64,000 nt of DNA from Chryseobacterium gallinarum (GTDB lineage: Bacteria > Bacteroidota > Bacteroidia > Flavobacteriales > Weeksellaceae): positions 3,042,001 to 3,106,000 of the forward strand of contig NZ_CP009928.1 in assembly GCF_001021975.1 (NCBI RefSeq). The letters are read 5' to 3'. The first letter of the stretch is position 1; each line of letters starts with the position of its first letter. Shown here in pieces: positions 37,618-46,129 of this stretch. The notes below the pieces were generated by a model, which had not been told where the DNA came from, searched no databases, and saw only the letters and a program-made list of their open reading frames with translations. The position numbers and the translations under genes are program-made.

Positions 37618-39600
37618 ATGATATCCAAGCAGACGATAGATAAAATTTTTTCAACAATACGGGTAGAAGAGATTGTAGGAGAATACGTGCAGCTGAAAAG
37701 AGCAGGGTCTAATTATAAAGGACTCAGCCCTTTTCATGATGAAAAAACTCCGAGTTTTGTCGTTTCTGCCAGTAAACAGATCTGGAAAGATTTCTCTACC
37801 GGAAAAGGAGGTACTGCAATCTCTTTCCTTATGGAAATTGAAAACTTTACTTATCCTGAGGCGCTTCGTCATGCCGCCAAGAAATATGGGATTGAAATTG
37901 AAGAGGATCAGCGCGAAATTTCTGAAGAAGCAAAAAATGCCCAAACAGAGAAGGACCTGCTGTATAAAATTCATGAAGTAGCCAATAATTACTTCCAGGA
38001 AATCCTTTGGGATGACCAGGAGGGAAGAAGTATCGGGCTGGCTTATTTCAAAGAGCGTGAGCTTAGGGATGATATCATTAAAAAGTTCCAGCTGGGATAT
38101 TCCCCGGAAAAGAAAAATGCTTTTACGGAATATGCTCTGGAAAAAGGCTATTCCAAAGAGATCCTGGAGAAATCCGGACTTTCCATTTTTCCGGAAAATG
38201 CTCCTGCAGGAATAGACAGGTTCCGGGAAAGGGTTATTTTCCCAATACACAGTTTTTCAGGAAGAGTTTTAGGATTTGGTGCCCGGATTCTAAAAAGCAA
38301 TGTTAAAACAGCGAAATACCTCAACTCACCGGAGACGGAGATCTATCATAAATCAAATGTTCTCTACGGGCTAAATCAAAGTAAGCAGGCTATTTCAAGA
38401 AAGAATGCCTGTCTTTTGGTGGAAGGTTATATGGATGTGATTTCGCTTCATATGTCCGGAATTGAAAACGTAGTGGCAAGTTCCGGAACTTCACTGACTA
38501 CCGAGCAGATCAAATTGATCAAAAGGCTTACAGAAAATGTAACCATTCTTTTCGATGGGGATAATGCCGGGATCAAAGCCAGTTTCAGAAGCATTGATAT
38601 GCTGCTGACAGAGGGAATGAATATCAGGGTGCTATTATTCCCTGACGGAGATGATCCGGACTCTTTTGCCAGAAAACATCCGCAGGATTATGTTGAAAAA
38701 TACATCGAAAATGAAGCGATGGATTTTATCGACTTTAAAGCAGAAATCCTCCTTAGGGATGTTGAAAATGATCCCATTAAAAAGGCAGAAGCCATACGTG
38801 ATATTGTAAAATCGGTTTCTTTTGTACAAAATGCGCTGAAAAGGGAAGTATACCTGAAAGAAGTTTCAAATAAATTCGGGCTTTCCGAGCAGAGCCTTTT
38901 CAATGAACTTGATGTCCAGAAGCAGATTACCCAGAACCAGACCCACCATGTTCAGCAGCAGAAGGAAAAAACGCCTCCGAAAATGGAGATTGTTCCGGTG
39001 GATCACGAGAAAGAAGATCCTTTTCTCTATGATGTTTTGTTTATGGAAAATAAATTGGTGGACCATATGCTGATGTTTGGAGATATTGTACTGAAAAGAA
39101 GAAATGAGAACAATGAAGAGTACCAGATCACGGTTATTGAAGAGATCCTCCATCATTTTGAAGAAGAACAGTACAAGTTTTTAGTCAAGGAAAATGAGAT
39201 TATCATCAATCAGGTAAAAGAAGGAATCCGGAAAGATGAGCTCAGAAGCGGAAACTTTTTTGTATCTTTTATGGATGAAGAAATTACCACGAAGGTTGTA
39301 GATGCCCTGATTCCGTTAGATGAACTTGAAAACTGGGCTTCCAGGAATATTTATCCGCCTAATTACGGGGATAAGGTCGCAGATCAGGTTAAGGGCGATA
39401 TCTTATTGCACAAATACCGGTACATCGATTATCTCATCAAAGAAACAGCCAGGGAACTGGATCAGTACAGCAATACGGATGAGGTAAGATATTTTGATCT
39501 GATCAAAAAAATCACCCTGCTGAAACAAGCTTCCATACGATTGAGCAATATCATCGAATACTCGCCGATTAAAGGAATTTATGCGGGGAGAAGAAGATAA
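37618..39600 (+). CDS. dnaG: DNA primase lacking zinc-ribbon cysteines
   Basis: A 660-residue DnaG that makes RNA primers at the replication fork. The N-terminal region SNYKGLSPFHDEKTPSFVVS, followed by SKQIWKDFSTGKGGTAISFL, is the CHC2 fold, but the usual C-P-F-H and C-x-x-C ligands are S-P-F-H and K-DFST, so no zinc site remains. The catalytic TOPRIM core has LLVEGYMDVISLHMSGIENV and the metal loop FDGDNAGIKAS, and PDGDDPDSF follows. The C-terminal helicase-binding part is about 480-660. Loss of zinc ligands in DnaG seems common in flavobacteria. Confidence 0.95.
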   Translation: MISKQTIDKIFSTIRVEEIVGEYVQLKRAGSNYKGLSPFHDEKTPSFVVSASKQIWKDFSTGKGGTAISFLMEIENFTYPEALRHAAKKYGIEIEEDQREISEEAKNAQTEKDLLYKIHEVANNYFQEILWDDQEGRSIGLAYFKERELRDDIIKKFQLGYSPEKKNAFTEYALEKGYSKEILEKSGLSIFPENAPAGIDRFRERVIFPIHSFSGRVLGFGARILKSNVKTAKYLNSPETEIYHKSNVLYGLNQSKQAISRKNACLLVEGYMDVISLHMSGIENVVASSGTSLTTEQIKLIKRLTENVTILFDGDNAGIKASFRSIDMLLTEGMNIRVLLFPDGDDPDSFARKHPQDYVEKYIENEAMDFIDFKAEILLRDVENDPIKKAEAIRDIVKSVSFVQNALKREVYLKEVSNKFGLSEQSLFNELDVQKQITQNQTHHVQQQKEKTPPKMEIVPVDHEKEDPFLYDVLFMENKLVDHMLMFGDIVLKRRNENNEEYQITVIEEILHHFEEEQYKFLVKENEIIINQVKEGIRKDELRSGNFFVSFMDEEITTKVVDALIPLDELENWASRNIYPPNYGDKVADQVKGDILLHKYRYIDYLIKETARELDQYSNTDEVRYFDLIKKITLLKQASIRLSNIIEYSPIKGIYAGRRR

Positions 39601-39714
39601 TGTACAGACAGGTTTTTGTATTCTGTGACAAAAAGTCTGATAAAATTTTAGGAATAAATATTGTAATTTACATTCCGAGAATATTTGTTTAAAAAAATAA
39701 TACATAATAGAAAT

Positions 39715-40401
39715 ATGGACATTAAAAAGGAATTCAGAGATTTCTCTGTAAAACATTTAGGAAATAACGGTCTGGTTACCGATCAGTATATGGGAATGTA
39801 TGGTCCGACGAACCTTACCCCTTACATTATGGAAGAGAGAAGACTGAACGTTGCTCAGATGGACGTTTTCTCCCGTTTGATGATGGACAGGATTATCTTC
39901 CTGGGAACAGGAATTGATGACCAGGTGGCAAACATCGTTACTGCTCAGCTCTTATTCCTGGAAAGTGCCGACCCGTCAAAGGATATCCAGATTTATATCA
40001 ACTCGCCGGGTGGTAGTGTGTATGCAGGATTAGGAATTTATGACACCATGCAGATCATTAAGCCTGATGTAGCAACAATCTGTACAGGTATGGCCGCTTC
40101 CATGGGAGCTGTATTACTGGTGGCCGGAGAGAAAGGGAAACGTTCTGCGCTTAAACATTCAAGGGTAATGATTCACCAGCCTTCAGGCGGAGCCCAGGGA
40201 GTGGCTTCTGATATGGAAATCAACCTGAGAGAGATGCTGAAACTAAAGCAGGAGCTTTATGAAATTATCGCTCACCATTCAGGACAAACATACGAGTGGG
40301 TTGAGAAATCTTCTGACAGAGATTACTGGATGACTTCTGAAGAAGCTAAAGGCTATGGAATGGTAGATGAAGTTTTACAGAGATCTACAGAGAAAAAATA
40401 A
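39715..40401 (+). CDS. clpP: ATP-dependent Clp protease proteolytic subunit
   Basis: A 228-residue serine peptidase that forms the ClpP barrel with ClpX. LLFLESADPSKDIQIYINSP, GGSVYAGLGIYDTMQIIKPD and ICTGMAASMGAVLLVAGEKG (catalytic Ser in MAASMG), then RVMIHQPSGGAQG (catalytic His) and RDYWMTSEEAKGYGMVDEVL (Asp) are all present. The frame opens at 39685, but ATG 39715 (MDIKKEFRDF) gives the usual length and N-terminus. Not next to clpX; it follows dnaG. Confidence 0.95.
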   Translation: MDIKKEFRDFSVKHLGNNGLVTDQYMGMYGPTNLTPYIMEERRLNVAQMDVFSRLMMDRIIFLGTGIDDQVANIVTAQLLFLESADPSKDIQIYINSPGGSVYAGLGIYDTMQIIKPDVATICTGMAASMGAVLLVAGEKGKRSALKHSRVMIHQPSGGAQGVASDMEINLREMLKLKQELYEIIAHHSGQTYEWVEKSSDRDYWMTSEEAKGYGMVDEVLQRSTEKK

Positions 40402-40420
40402 TTGATCCCGAGATTATATT

Positions 40421-40457
40421 GAAAGAGGCTGTCCCATTTTTTGAGACAGCCTCTTTT
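40421..40457. terminator. Bidirectional terminator between clpP and the T9SS genes
   Basis: GAAAGAGGCTGTC and GACAGCCTCTTTTC form a long stem, with T runs on both strands. It separates converging genes. Confidence 0.85.
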
Positions 40458-41582
40458 CTATTTTTTAACAATCTTACGGATAACTGACTGACCTGAAGTT
40501 TTAATTTCTACAAAATAAATTCCCGGGCTTAAAGATTGAATATTAATCCTGGAATTCCCTGATGTCATTACTTTTTGGCCTGAAGAAGAATATATATTCA
40601 CTTCTTTCATACTCTCCTGGGTATTGATATGAATATAATCAGTTGCAGGATTAGGATAGATACCCACTGTTCTTTTACTGACAGAAGAAGTTCCAAGTGT
40701 GGATTGAGGAGCTTCTGTGGGCGTAAAGGGCCTTCTCTGTCCGAAACTTAATCCAAGCCATTCACCGTTATGTAAAGTAATGGATGAAAGGTCGTTATGA
40801 ATTTTCCAGTTTGACAAATTAGTTCCTTTGTATAATTTCCAGGAGTTGGACCCGTTCGGGATGCCTGAAAAAGAATTCAGGGATAAAGAAGAAACCTGAT
40901 TGGCAGCTGACGTATAATTAAATGTGCTTACCTGGGTATCAATCAATTGTAAAGCCTGCTCTGCGGTAATGGTTCCGTTATATTGAATTCCAAAAACAAA
41001 TGAATCAGCATTTCCGTTAGAATTATCAGTTCCGAAGTCAATAACCACTAAGCTTTTATCAGAACCTGTACCGATCCAATTGGTAATCTGAGACGAATTG
41101 TACCATAGGGAACTATAGGCAGGAAGCGGAGTAGAAGGCGCTTCTGCTGTGGGATTGCTGAACCCATAGGAAGCACCATACCATTTTCCGGCTGAGATGG
41201 TCCCGTTGTTCATCCACCCTACGGCAGACCAGCTGTTGGTATCATTCCCACGCCATAAACTCCAATAGTCCGGCCCGGATTGTTGTGAATGATCATTGAA
41301 GCTTAGCTCATCAAGGAAACCATTATTGAAGGTCAGAAAATAATCAAAGGCGGGTTCTGCATTTTTGATCATCTGAAGCATCTGAGGTCCGGTGATATTT
41401 TGCCCCGGATCGAACCGCACTCCCCAGGCATAAGACCTGTCATTGGTTCCGTCTTTAAAGTCTGCTACAAAATAGGCAGTCTGAGAGCCTGTTCCTACGA
41501 AAAACTTTATGTCGTTTGCAGTAAACTGTGCGCAACAAAAAACTACGATAAAACTGCATATAAAACTTAATATCTTTTGCAT
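40458..41582 (-). CDS. T9SS-sorted protein with two related repeats, second gene behind the cobalamin riboswitch
   Basis: A 374-residue secreted protein. A signal peptide (1-19, ending CCAQ) is followed by two similar domains: FVGTGSQTAYFVADFKDG with SYAWGVRFDPGQNITGPQML, and WIGTGSDKSLVVIDFGTD with SFVFGIQYNGTITAEQALQL. A T9SS type A sorting domain closes it (VGIYPNPATDYIHINTQESM ... SPGIYFVEIKTSGQSVIRKI). Both repeats carry the VGTG/IGTG-V-DF and 'a(w/f)G(v/i)(r/q)(f/y)' motifs, so this is an internal duplication. It is 8 bases from the propeller gene upstream and shares its transcript. The ligand is unknown; a B12-related role follows from the riboswitch only. Confidence 0.7.
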   Translation of the reverse strand: MQKILSFICSFIVVFCCAQFTANDIKFFVGTGSQTAYFVADFKDGTNDRSYAWGVRFDPGQNITGPQMLQMIKNAEPAFDYFLTFNNGFLDELSFNDHSQQSGPDYWSLWRGNDTNSWSAVGWMNNGTISAGKWYGASYGFSNPTAEAPSTPLPAYSSLWYNSSQITNWIGTGSDKSLVVIDFGTDNSNGNADSFVFGIQYNGTITAEQALQLIDTQVSTFNYTSAANQVSSLSLNSFSGIPNGSNSWKLYKGTNLSNWKIHNDLSSITLHNGEWLGLSFGQRRPFTPTEAPQSTLGTSSVSKRTVGIYPNPATDYIHINTQESMKEVNIYSSSGQKVMTSGNSRINIQSLSPGIYFVEIKTSGQSVIRKIVKK

Positions 41583-41590
41583 CCGGATTC

Positions 41591-42871
41591 TTATTTGATG
41601 ATTAGTTTTTCAGTGAAGTTAGTGCTCTTATCGGTAATTTTTACAATATAAGTACCTTTAGGAAGTGTGTTTATATCAATTCCGTTTTGGGTATATTGTG
41701 CGTTGATGACCTTTCTTCCGTTAGCATCATACACCTGAATATTTCCGCTGTTTAAACCTTGTACAAAGAATTTGCTGTTTGCCGGATTGGGATATAAAGA
41801 CAATTTAGAAGCTTTTGTATTTTCCACTGTTGAAAGTGACGGCGGTGCACTGTTGTTGTAGGCAATGATTTGATTAGGCAGCATGGTCACTGTGAAAGTG
41901 TTTTGTAAGGTTCCCTGTAAATCATATGTATAAATTTTTCCCGGTGCAATATATCCTTTAGGATCAGCTACATAAATCGTATTGTTGACAATATTAAATC
42001 CGTAAGCAGCACCATAGCCGGTTACAGTAATAGGTGCCGTTGCAATGGGTGTCGTTGAAAAAGACGGTGTTGCAATAGGTGTTTTATAGATTGAAGCATC
42101 TTTCATGTAATAAATATTCGTTCCGTCTGTATCCATAAAAGAAGGTTTTGTTCCTGCCGGAAATGCAGTACTTGAAACGGTACTTTGAGTTACTGTATTA
42201 TAGACTGTAAATGTTCCAGAAGAGTTTGAGGTGTAGGGATTTCCGAAACTCATGATATAAAGAAACTGATCTTTTTCAAAAATGCTGTGTGGAAAATCAC
42301 CAACGTTTACCTGGGATTCAACTGTATTGGTAGAAGTATTGATCACATCCATAAATTGGTTGATTCCAAAACCTCCTTTTAGCAAAACATATAATCTGTT
42401 GTCTTTGCTGTAAATTTTTTCGGGTCCGCTTCCAACCGGAATATTGGTTTCATGCGTGTAGGTATTGAGGTCATAAACGGCTACATAATTTTCTGTAGAA
42501 CCGGAACCTCCCCAGTTGGTTACATAAAATTTGTTTCCGCTGAAGGCAATATATCTCGGATTATCCAGATTGGCAGAGATTGTGGTGATCAAAGAAAAGT
42601 CAGACTTATTGATGACTTTTATCTGATTGGAAATATTCAGGACCACAAAAATTCTGTCACCATAAATTTTAATGTCCTGTGCCGTATCCCCCAATGCAGC
42701 ATTATTGTTGTGGGTTTTAAAATAGTTATTGGTAACTGATTGATTGGAGATCAGCGATATTTCGGCATTATTACTGCCGGCACCACCTTCATTAAGCACT
42801 AAAACGGCTTCAGTTTGAGCATTTGCAAAAAAAATGACAAATGCAAGAATAAGAAAATAGATTTTCTTCAT
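41591..42871 (-). CDS. T9SS-sorted beta-propeller protein, BtuG-like, under a cobalamin riboswitch
   Basis: A 426-residue protein. Signal peptide ending FFANAQ; then repeated propeller-type strands: VLVLNEGGAGSNNAEISLIS, DRIFVVLNISNQIKVINKSD, NKFYVTNWGGSGSTENYVAV, NRLYVLLKGGFGINQFMDVI and NTIYVADPKGYIAPGKIYTY. The opening VLNEGG-S-NAEIS resembles DUF5074/YncE surface proteins such as the B12-binding lipoprotein BtuG of Bacteroides. The C-terminal T9SS sorting domain (LSLYPNPANSKFFVQGLNSG) replaces the lipid anchor. The riboswitch at 42941-43095 controls it. Confidence 0.72.
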   Translation of the reverse strand: MKKIYFLILAFVIFFANAQTEAVLVLNEGGAGSNNAEISLISNQSVTNNYFKTHNNNAALGDTAQDIKIYGDRIFVVLNISNQIKVINKSDFSLITTISANLDNPRYIAFSGNKFYVTNWGGSGSTENYVAVYDLNTYTHETNIPVGSGPEKIYSKDNRLYVLLKGGFGINQFMDVINTSTNTVESQVNVGDFPHSIFEKDQFLYIMSFGNPYTSNSSGTFTVYNTVTQSTVSSTAFPAGTKPSFMDTDGTNIYYMKDASIYKTPIATPSFSTTPIATAPITVTGYGAAYGFNIVNNTIYVADPKGYIAPGKIYTYDLQGTLQNTFTVTMLPNQIIAYNNSAPPSLSTVENTKASKLSLYPNPANSKFFVQGLNSGNIQVYDANGRKVINAQYTQNGIDINTLPKGTYIVKITDKSTNFTEKLIIK

Positions 42872-42940
42872 GATATTATTAATTAAAGTTTTATTCCCGA
42901 AACTTACTTTCAGAGAGAAAAATTCTTCTGAATTGTATTA

Positions 42941-43095
42941 AGGCAGGTCTCCTGGCTTACATCCTATAGCGGCCTTCCCGGATCCGGATCCAGTGGCATC
43001 TTATGCTATAGGTGGAATAGTCTACAGTTGCGGGTACAGCTCAAGCATTGAATAAATTCTCACTTGATTCCCTATTAATGAACTATGTTCAACCT
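42941..43095 (-). ncRNA. Cobalamin riboswitch
   Basis: On the minus strand the leader contains, in order, AATAGGGAATCAAGTG, GCTGTACCCGCAACTGTA, the B12-box-like GATGCCACTGG, CCGGGAAGGCCG and finally GTAAGCCAGGAGACCTGCCT. These are the conserved blocks of the cobalamin (AdoCbl) riboswitch in the right order and spacing. The 3' end is 70 bases before the start of the propeller gene. There is no clear terminator, so control may act on translation initiation. High B12 would be expected to shut off the two T9SS genes. Confidence 0.93.
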
Positions 43096-43368
43096 TAAAA
43101 CGCTGCAAATATATCATATAAATTCCTGATTTACGTGTGGTAAATAACTTATCTTTTGTGTATTAAGTGTTTTATAAGCTCTTAGCTATAACGTGTTTTT
43201 TGAAATTAATAAAAAATGTGACCGATGGTTTTGTTTTTATAAATTTAACGGCAGGTATAGCTGTTTATATTGAATTCATTTTACAGGTTTCATTGTTAAA
43301 ATACAATTATCATTGAATTAAAGATTAATTTACAATCGATTTATACTTTCGCAGCCATAAAAGTGAAT

Positions 43369-44634
43369 ATGAAAAGATTACTATTATCTGTTTTGATGTT
43401 AACGGTATTGGTTTCTTGTAACAAAGATGACGAAACTGCCCATAACCAGGATATTAATTACTCTAAACTTCCTCAGGAGTTTCCTTTTTCAAAATTAGCA
43501 ACGGTAAATGGTGTGGATGTCATTAATGGAGGTTTTGGATCAGGTGCGGCTGCACACCCTACAAGAAAAGGGGAATTTTATGTCATTACAGACAGAGGAC
43601 CTAATACGGATTACCTGAACGGGAAAAAGTTTTTGGCTCCCAATTTCAGTCCAACAATCATGCATTTTAAAATTAATGCCGAAGGAAATATTGAGGTGAT
43701 CAAATATATTAAGCTTAAAAATCCATCAGGACAACCTATCACAGGTCTACCCAACCCTGTAGGAATGGGGAGTACAGGTGAAACGGCTTACGATGCTTCA
43801 GGAAATGTACTGGGAACAGACAATTATGGTCTCGACAGTGAAAGTATTGTTGCAGCAGCAGACGGTACCTTCTGGGTTTCCGATGAGTATGGCCCTCACA
43901 TTGTACATTATAGTGCAGAGGGTGTAGAGATAGAAAGAATAAGTCCGATAGGCGTTAATACAGGAACAAGAAAACTTCCCGCTGTGCTGGCAAAAAGAAG
44001 GGCCAACAGGGGAATGGAAGGGCTTTGTATAACTCCTGACGGTACTACTTTAGTGGGAGCCATGCAGTCTATGATGCATGTTCCAAGCAAGGCTTTGGCT
44101 AAAAATACTACCTTAACCAGAATTGTCACTTTTGATATTGCTACAGGGAAGACCAGACAATTTTTATATAAACAGGACGGGGGAGCCTCTGATTCAGTTT
44201 GTGACATTACTGCAATAAGTAATAATGAATTCCTGGTGATTGAGAGAGACGGAAACTTCGGGTCACAGGGCGGAATAAAAAAAGTATACAGAATAAACCT
44301 GAGCGGAGCAACAGATGTAAACGGACCGGATATTGCCGCTGTTGACGGAATGAAAATCAATAATAAAGCTTTGGAAGAGTGTAGTTGGGATGAAATTACC
44401 AACGCCGGGATTAAAACGGTTTCTAAAACATTAGCTGTAGATCTGGTTGCCAGGTTAGGATATGAACATGATAAATTTGAAGGAATTGTTTATTTAGGAA
44501 ATAATAAACTCGCTGTTTTCAATGATGATGATTTCGGGGTAGTAGATGATGGAAACGGTAACCCTAAAGCAAAAATACTACCTAAAACAGGCAAGGTAGA
44601 TAAAGGAACAATGTACGTAGTCGATATTCAATAA
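43369..44634 (+). CDS. Esterase-like/phytase-like domain lipoprotein
   Basis: A 421-residue protein of the 'esterase-like activity of phytase' family (PF13449). The lipoprotein signal MKRLLLSVLMLTVLVSCNKD has Cys at 17. Then GFGSGAAAHPTRKGEFYVIT, DRGPNTDYLNGKKFLAPNFS, TFWVSDEYGPHIVHYSAEGV and NRGMEGLCITPDGTTLVGAM match the family propeller. Two ATGs (43363 and 43369) are possible; the second gives the normal signal. Substrate unknown. It is divergent from the riboswitch-controlled genes, with a TACTTTCG -7-like box about 20 bases before the start. Confidence 0.85.
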   Translation: MKRLLLSVLMLTVLVSCNKDDETAHNQDINYSKLPQEFPFSKLATVNGVDVINGGFGSGAAAHPTRKGEFYVITDRGPNTDYLNGKKFLAPNFSPTIMHFKINAEGNIEVIKYIKLKNPSGQPITGLPNPVGMGSTGETAYDASGNVLGTDNYGLDSESIVAAADGTFWVSDEYGPHIVHYSAEGVEIERISPIGVNTGTRKLPAVLAKRRANRGMEGLCITPDGTTLVGAMQSMMHVPSKALAKNTTLTRIVTFDIATGKTRQFLYKQDGGASDSVCDITAISNNEFLVIERDGNFGSQGGIKKVYRINLSGATDVNGPDIAAVDGMKINNKALEECSWDEITNAGIKTVSKTLAVDLVARLGYEHDKFEGIVYLGNNKLAVFNDDDFGVVDDGNGNPKAKILPKTGKVDKGTMYVVDIQ

Positions 44635-44650
44635 TTAGATTTTTTTTACG

Positions 44651-44683
44651 AAAAACGGCGGGGATTATCTCCGCCGTTTTTAT
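44651..44683 (+). terminator. Terminator after the phytase-like gene
   Basis: AAAAACGGCGG and CCGCCGTTTTT pair around a 9-base loop with a T-rich tail. Confidence 0.85.
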
Positions 44684-44710
44684 TGGTTAAAAAATTGGTA
44701 CACCGTTCAA

Positions 44711-44770
44711 TGAAACGGGCTTTAGCCCGTTTAAAGATAAATAGCATTCCACTGGCTTTAGCCGAAACAT
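44711..44770. repeat. REP-like intergenic palindrome
   Basis: AAACGGGCTTTAGCCCGTTT is a 20-base near-perfect palindrome, followed 20 bases later by ACTGGCTTTAGCCGAAAC, a second, weaker copy with the same core GGCTTTAGCC. Such elements recur in intergenic regions of Chryseobacterium genomes. No transposase or further copy is visible in this window. Confidence 0.5.
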
Positions 44771-44837
44771 ATCATATTGAACCCTCTCTACAATCAGTAA
44801 AGAGGGTCCGGAAAAATATAATGTTCTGTAAAATTAA

Positions 44838-45596
44838 TTAATTGAATGCCTCAATAATTTTAGAGAAATCTTCCAGCTTTAATGCTGCCCCTCCAATAAG
44901 GCCACCGTCAATATCCGGCTGAGAAAATATTTCTTTGGCATTATCCGGTTTTACGGAACCTCCATACAGGATAGATACTTCATCAGCTACTTCCTGTCCG
45001 TATTTTGTTGCAATAATATTTCTGATGTGGGCATGGATTTCCTGAGCCTGTTCCGGACTTGCGGTTTCTCCTGTTCCGATTGCCCAAACCGGTTCGTAAG
45101 CAATTACTACTTTTTTGATTTCTTCAGCCGAAAGAGTAAACAAAGCTACTTCAGTTTGGTTTTTTACGACTTCCAGATGCTGCCCTGCTTTTCTTTGCTC
45201 AAGGGTTTCTCCGTTGCAATAGATAGGAGTAAGCCCTTTGTCTAATGCCAACTTGATTTTTCTGTTGCAGTGTGAATCTGTTTCTCCGTGATATTGTCTT
45301 CTTTCAGAGTGGCCGATCAATGAACCGTTTACATCAATAGATTCCAGCATATCTGCAGAAATTTCTCCGGTGTAAGCACCACTTTCATGCTCGCTCATAT
45401 CCTGGGAAAATACCCCGATTTCATCATTTTCAAAAATGTCTTTCGCCATCATCAGGTATAAAGAAGGCGGAGCAATCCACACTTCGCAGTTGGTAGCATT
45501 ATTGTTTTTATAGCTTAGTAACTGAATCATCAATTGTTGGGCATCAATTACATTTTTGTTCATTTTCCAGTTTCCTGCTACGATCTTTCTTCTCAT
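44838..45596 (-). CDS. tpiA: Triosephosphate isomerase
   Basis: Interconverts dihydroxyacetone phosphate and glyceraldehyde 3-phosphate in glycolysis. The 252-residue protein has all catalytic parts: RKIVAGNWKMNKNVIDAQQL (Asn and Lys), LIGHSERRQYHGETD (His), VVIAYEPVWAIGTGETASPE (Glu and loop 6) and EVSILYGGSVKPDNAKEIFS plus IDGGLIGGAAL (phosphate-binding). Size normal. The gene stands before the S9 peptidase/DoxX run, although usually near it in Bacteroidota. Confidence 0.97.
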   Translation of the reverse strand: MRRKIVAGNWKMNKNVIDAQQLMIQLLSYKNNNATNCEVWIAPPSLYLMMAKDIFENDEIGVFSQDMSEHESGAYTGEISADMLESIDVNGSLIGHSERRQYHGETDSHCNRKIKLALDKGLTPIYCNGETLEQRKAGQHLEVVKNQTEVALFTLSAEEIKKVVIAYEPVWAIGTGETASPEQAQEIHAHIRNIIATKYGQEVADEVSILYGGSVKPDNAKEIFSQPDIDGGLIGGAALKLEDFSKIIEAFN

Positions 45597-45703
45597 AGAT
45601 TTATTATATTGATTTATTTTTACTTTTAATTTTTTACTCTAATGAATCTGCGAACTTAATATTTTCTCACGCTGATTTGTTTGATTGAGCAGATTAATTG
45701 TCA

Positions 45704-46081
45704 TTATAAGTTATTTACAACTCTTTTTATATTGTCTAAAATATTGGAAGTATTAAAGTTAATTAACAGTCCCAATTTTTTATTTGATAACTTTAAATAA
45801 GTGTATAGCTGCTTATAATGAACGTTATCCAGCTCCTTTATTGATTTTAATTCTAAGATCACTTTGTCTTCTACTAAGATGTCAATTTTAAAATTAATAT
45901 CAAACTTTTTGTTATCATAATATACTGGTAGTATTACCTCAGATTTAACATCTAAGCCATTTTCTTCTAATTCATAAATCAGGATTTTTTGATATACAGA
46001 TTCAAGTAAACCAGGGCCTAATTGGTTATAAACATTGAAAACACACTTTCTTACGATATATGAAATTTCATTTTCTGTCAT
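45704..46081 (-). CDS. GxxExxY protein
   Basis: A 125-residue protein of the GxxExxY family (PD-(D/E)XK-like): EISYIVRKCVFNVYNQLGPG, then LLESVYQKIL (the G-P-G-L-L-E-S-V-Y motif), then FKIDILVEDKVILELKSIKE with the nuclease-like D..E.K pattern, and KKLGLLINFNTSNI. The frame is open from 46105, but MTENEI at 46081 fits the family. Function unproven. It lies between repeats of AATCTGC type, unlike the neighbours, and such genes are often inserted in this context. Confidence 0.85.
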   Translation of the reverse strand: MTENEISYIVRKCVFNVYNQLGPGLLESVYQKILIYELEENGLDVKSEVILPVYYDNKKFDINFKIDILVEDKVILELKSIKELDNVHYKQLYTYLKLSNKKLGLLINFNTSNILDNIKRVVNNL

Positions 46082-46085
46082 TAGA

Positions 46086-46115
46086 AAAATCTGCGAAATC
46101 TGCAAAATCTGCGAG
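46086..46115. repeat. AATCTGC tandem repeat upstream of the GxxExxY gene
   Basis: Three near-identical units (AAATCTGCG, AAATCTGCA, AAATCTGCG) occur directly before the GxxExxY start, and a related AATCTGCGAAC lies beyond its 3' end near 45645. The pattern suggests that the gene travelled with its flanks. Confidence 0.45.
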
Positions 46116-46129
46116 CTGATATTCTTATA

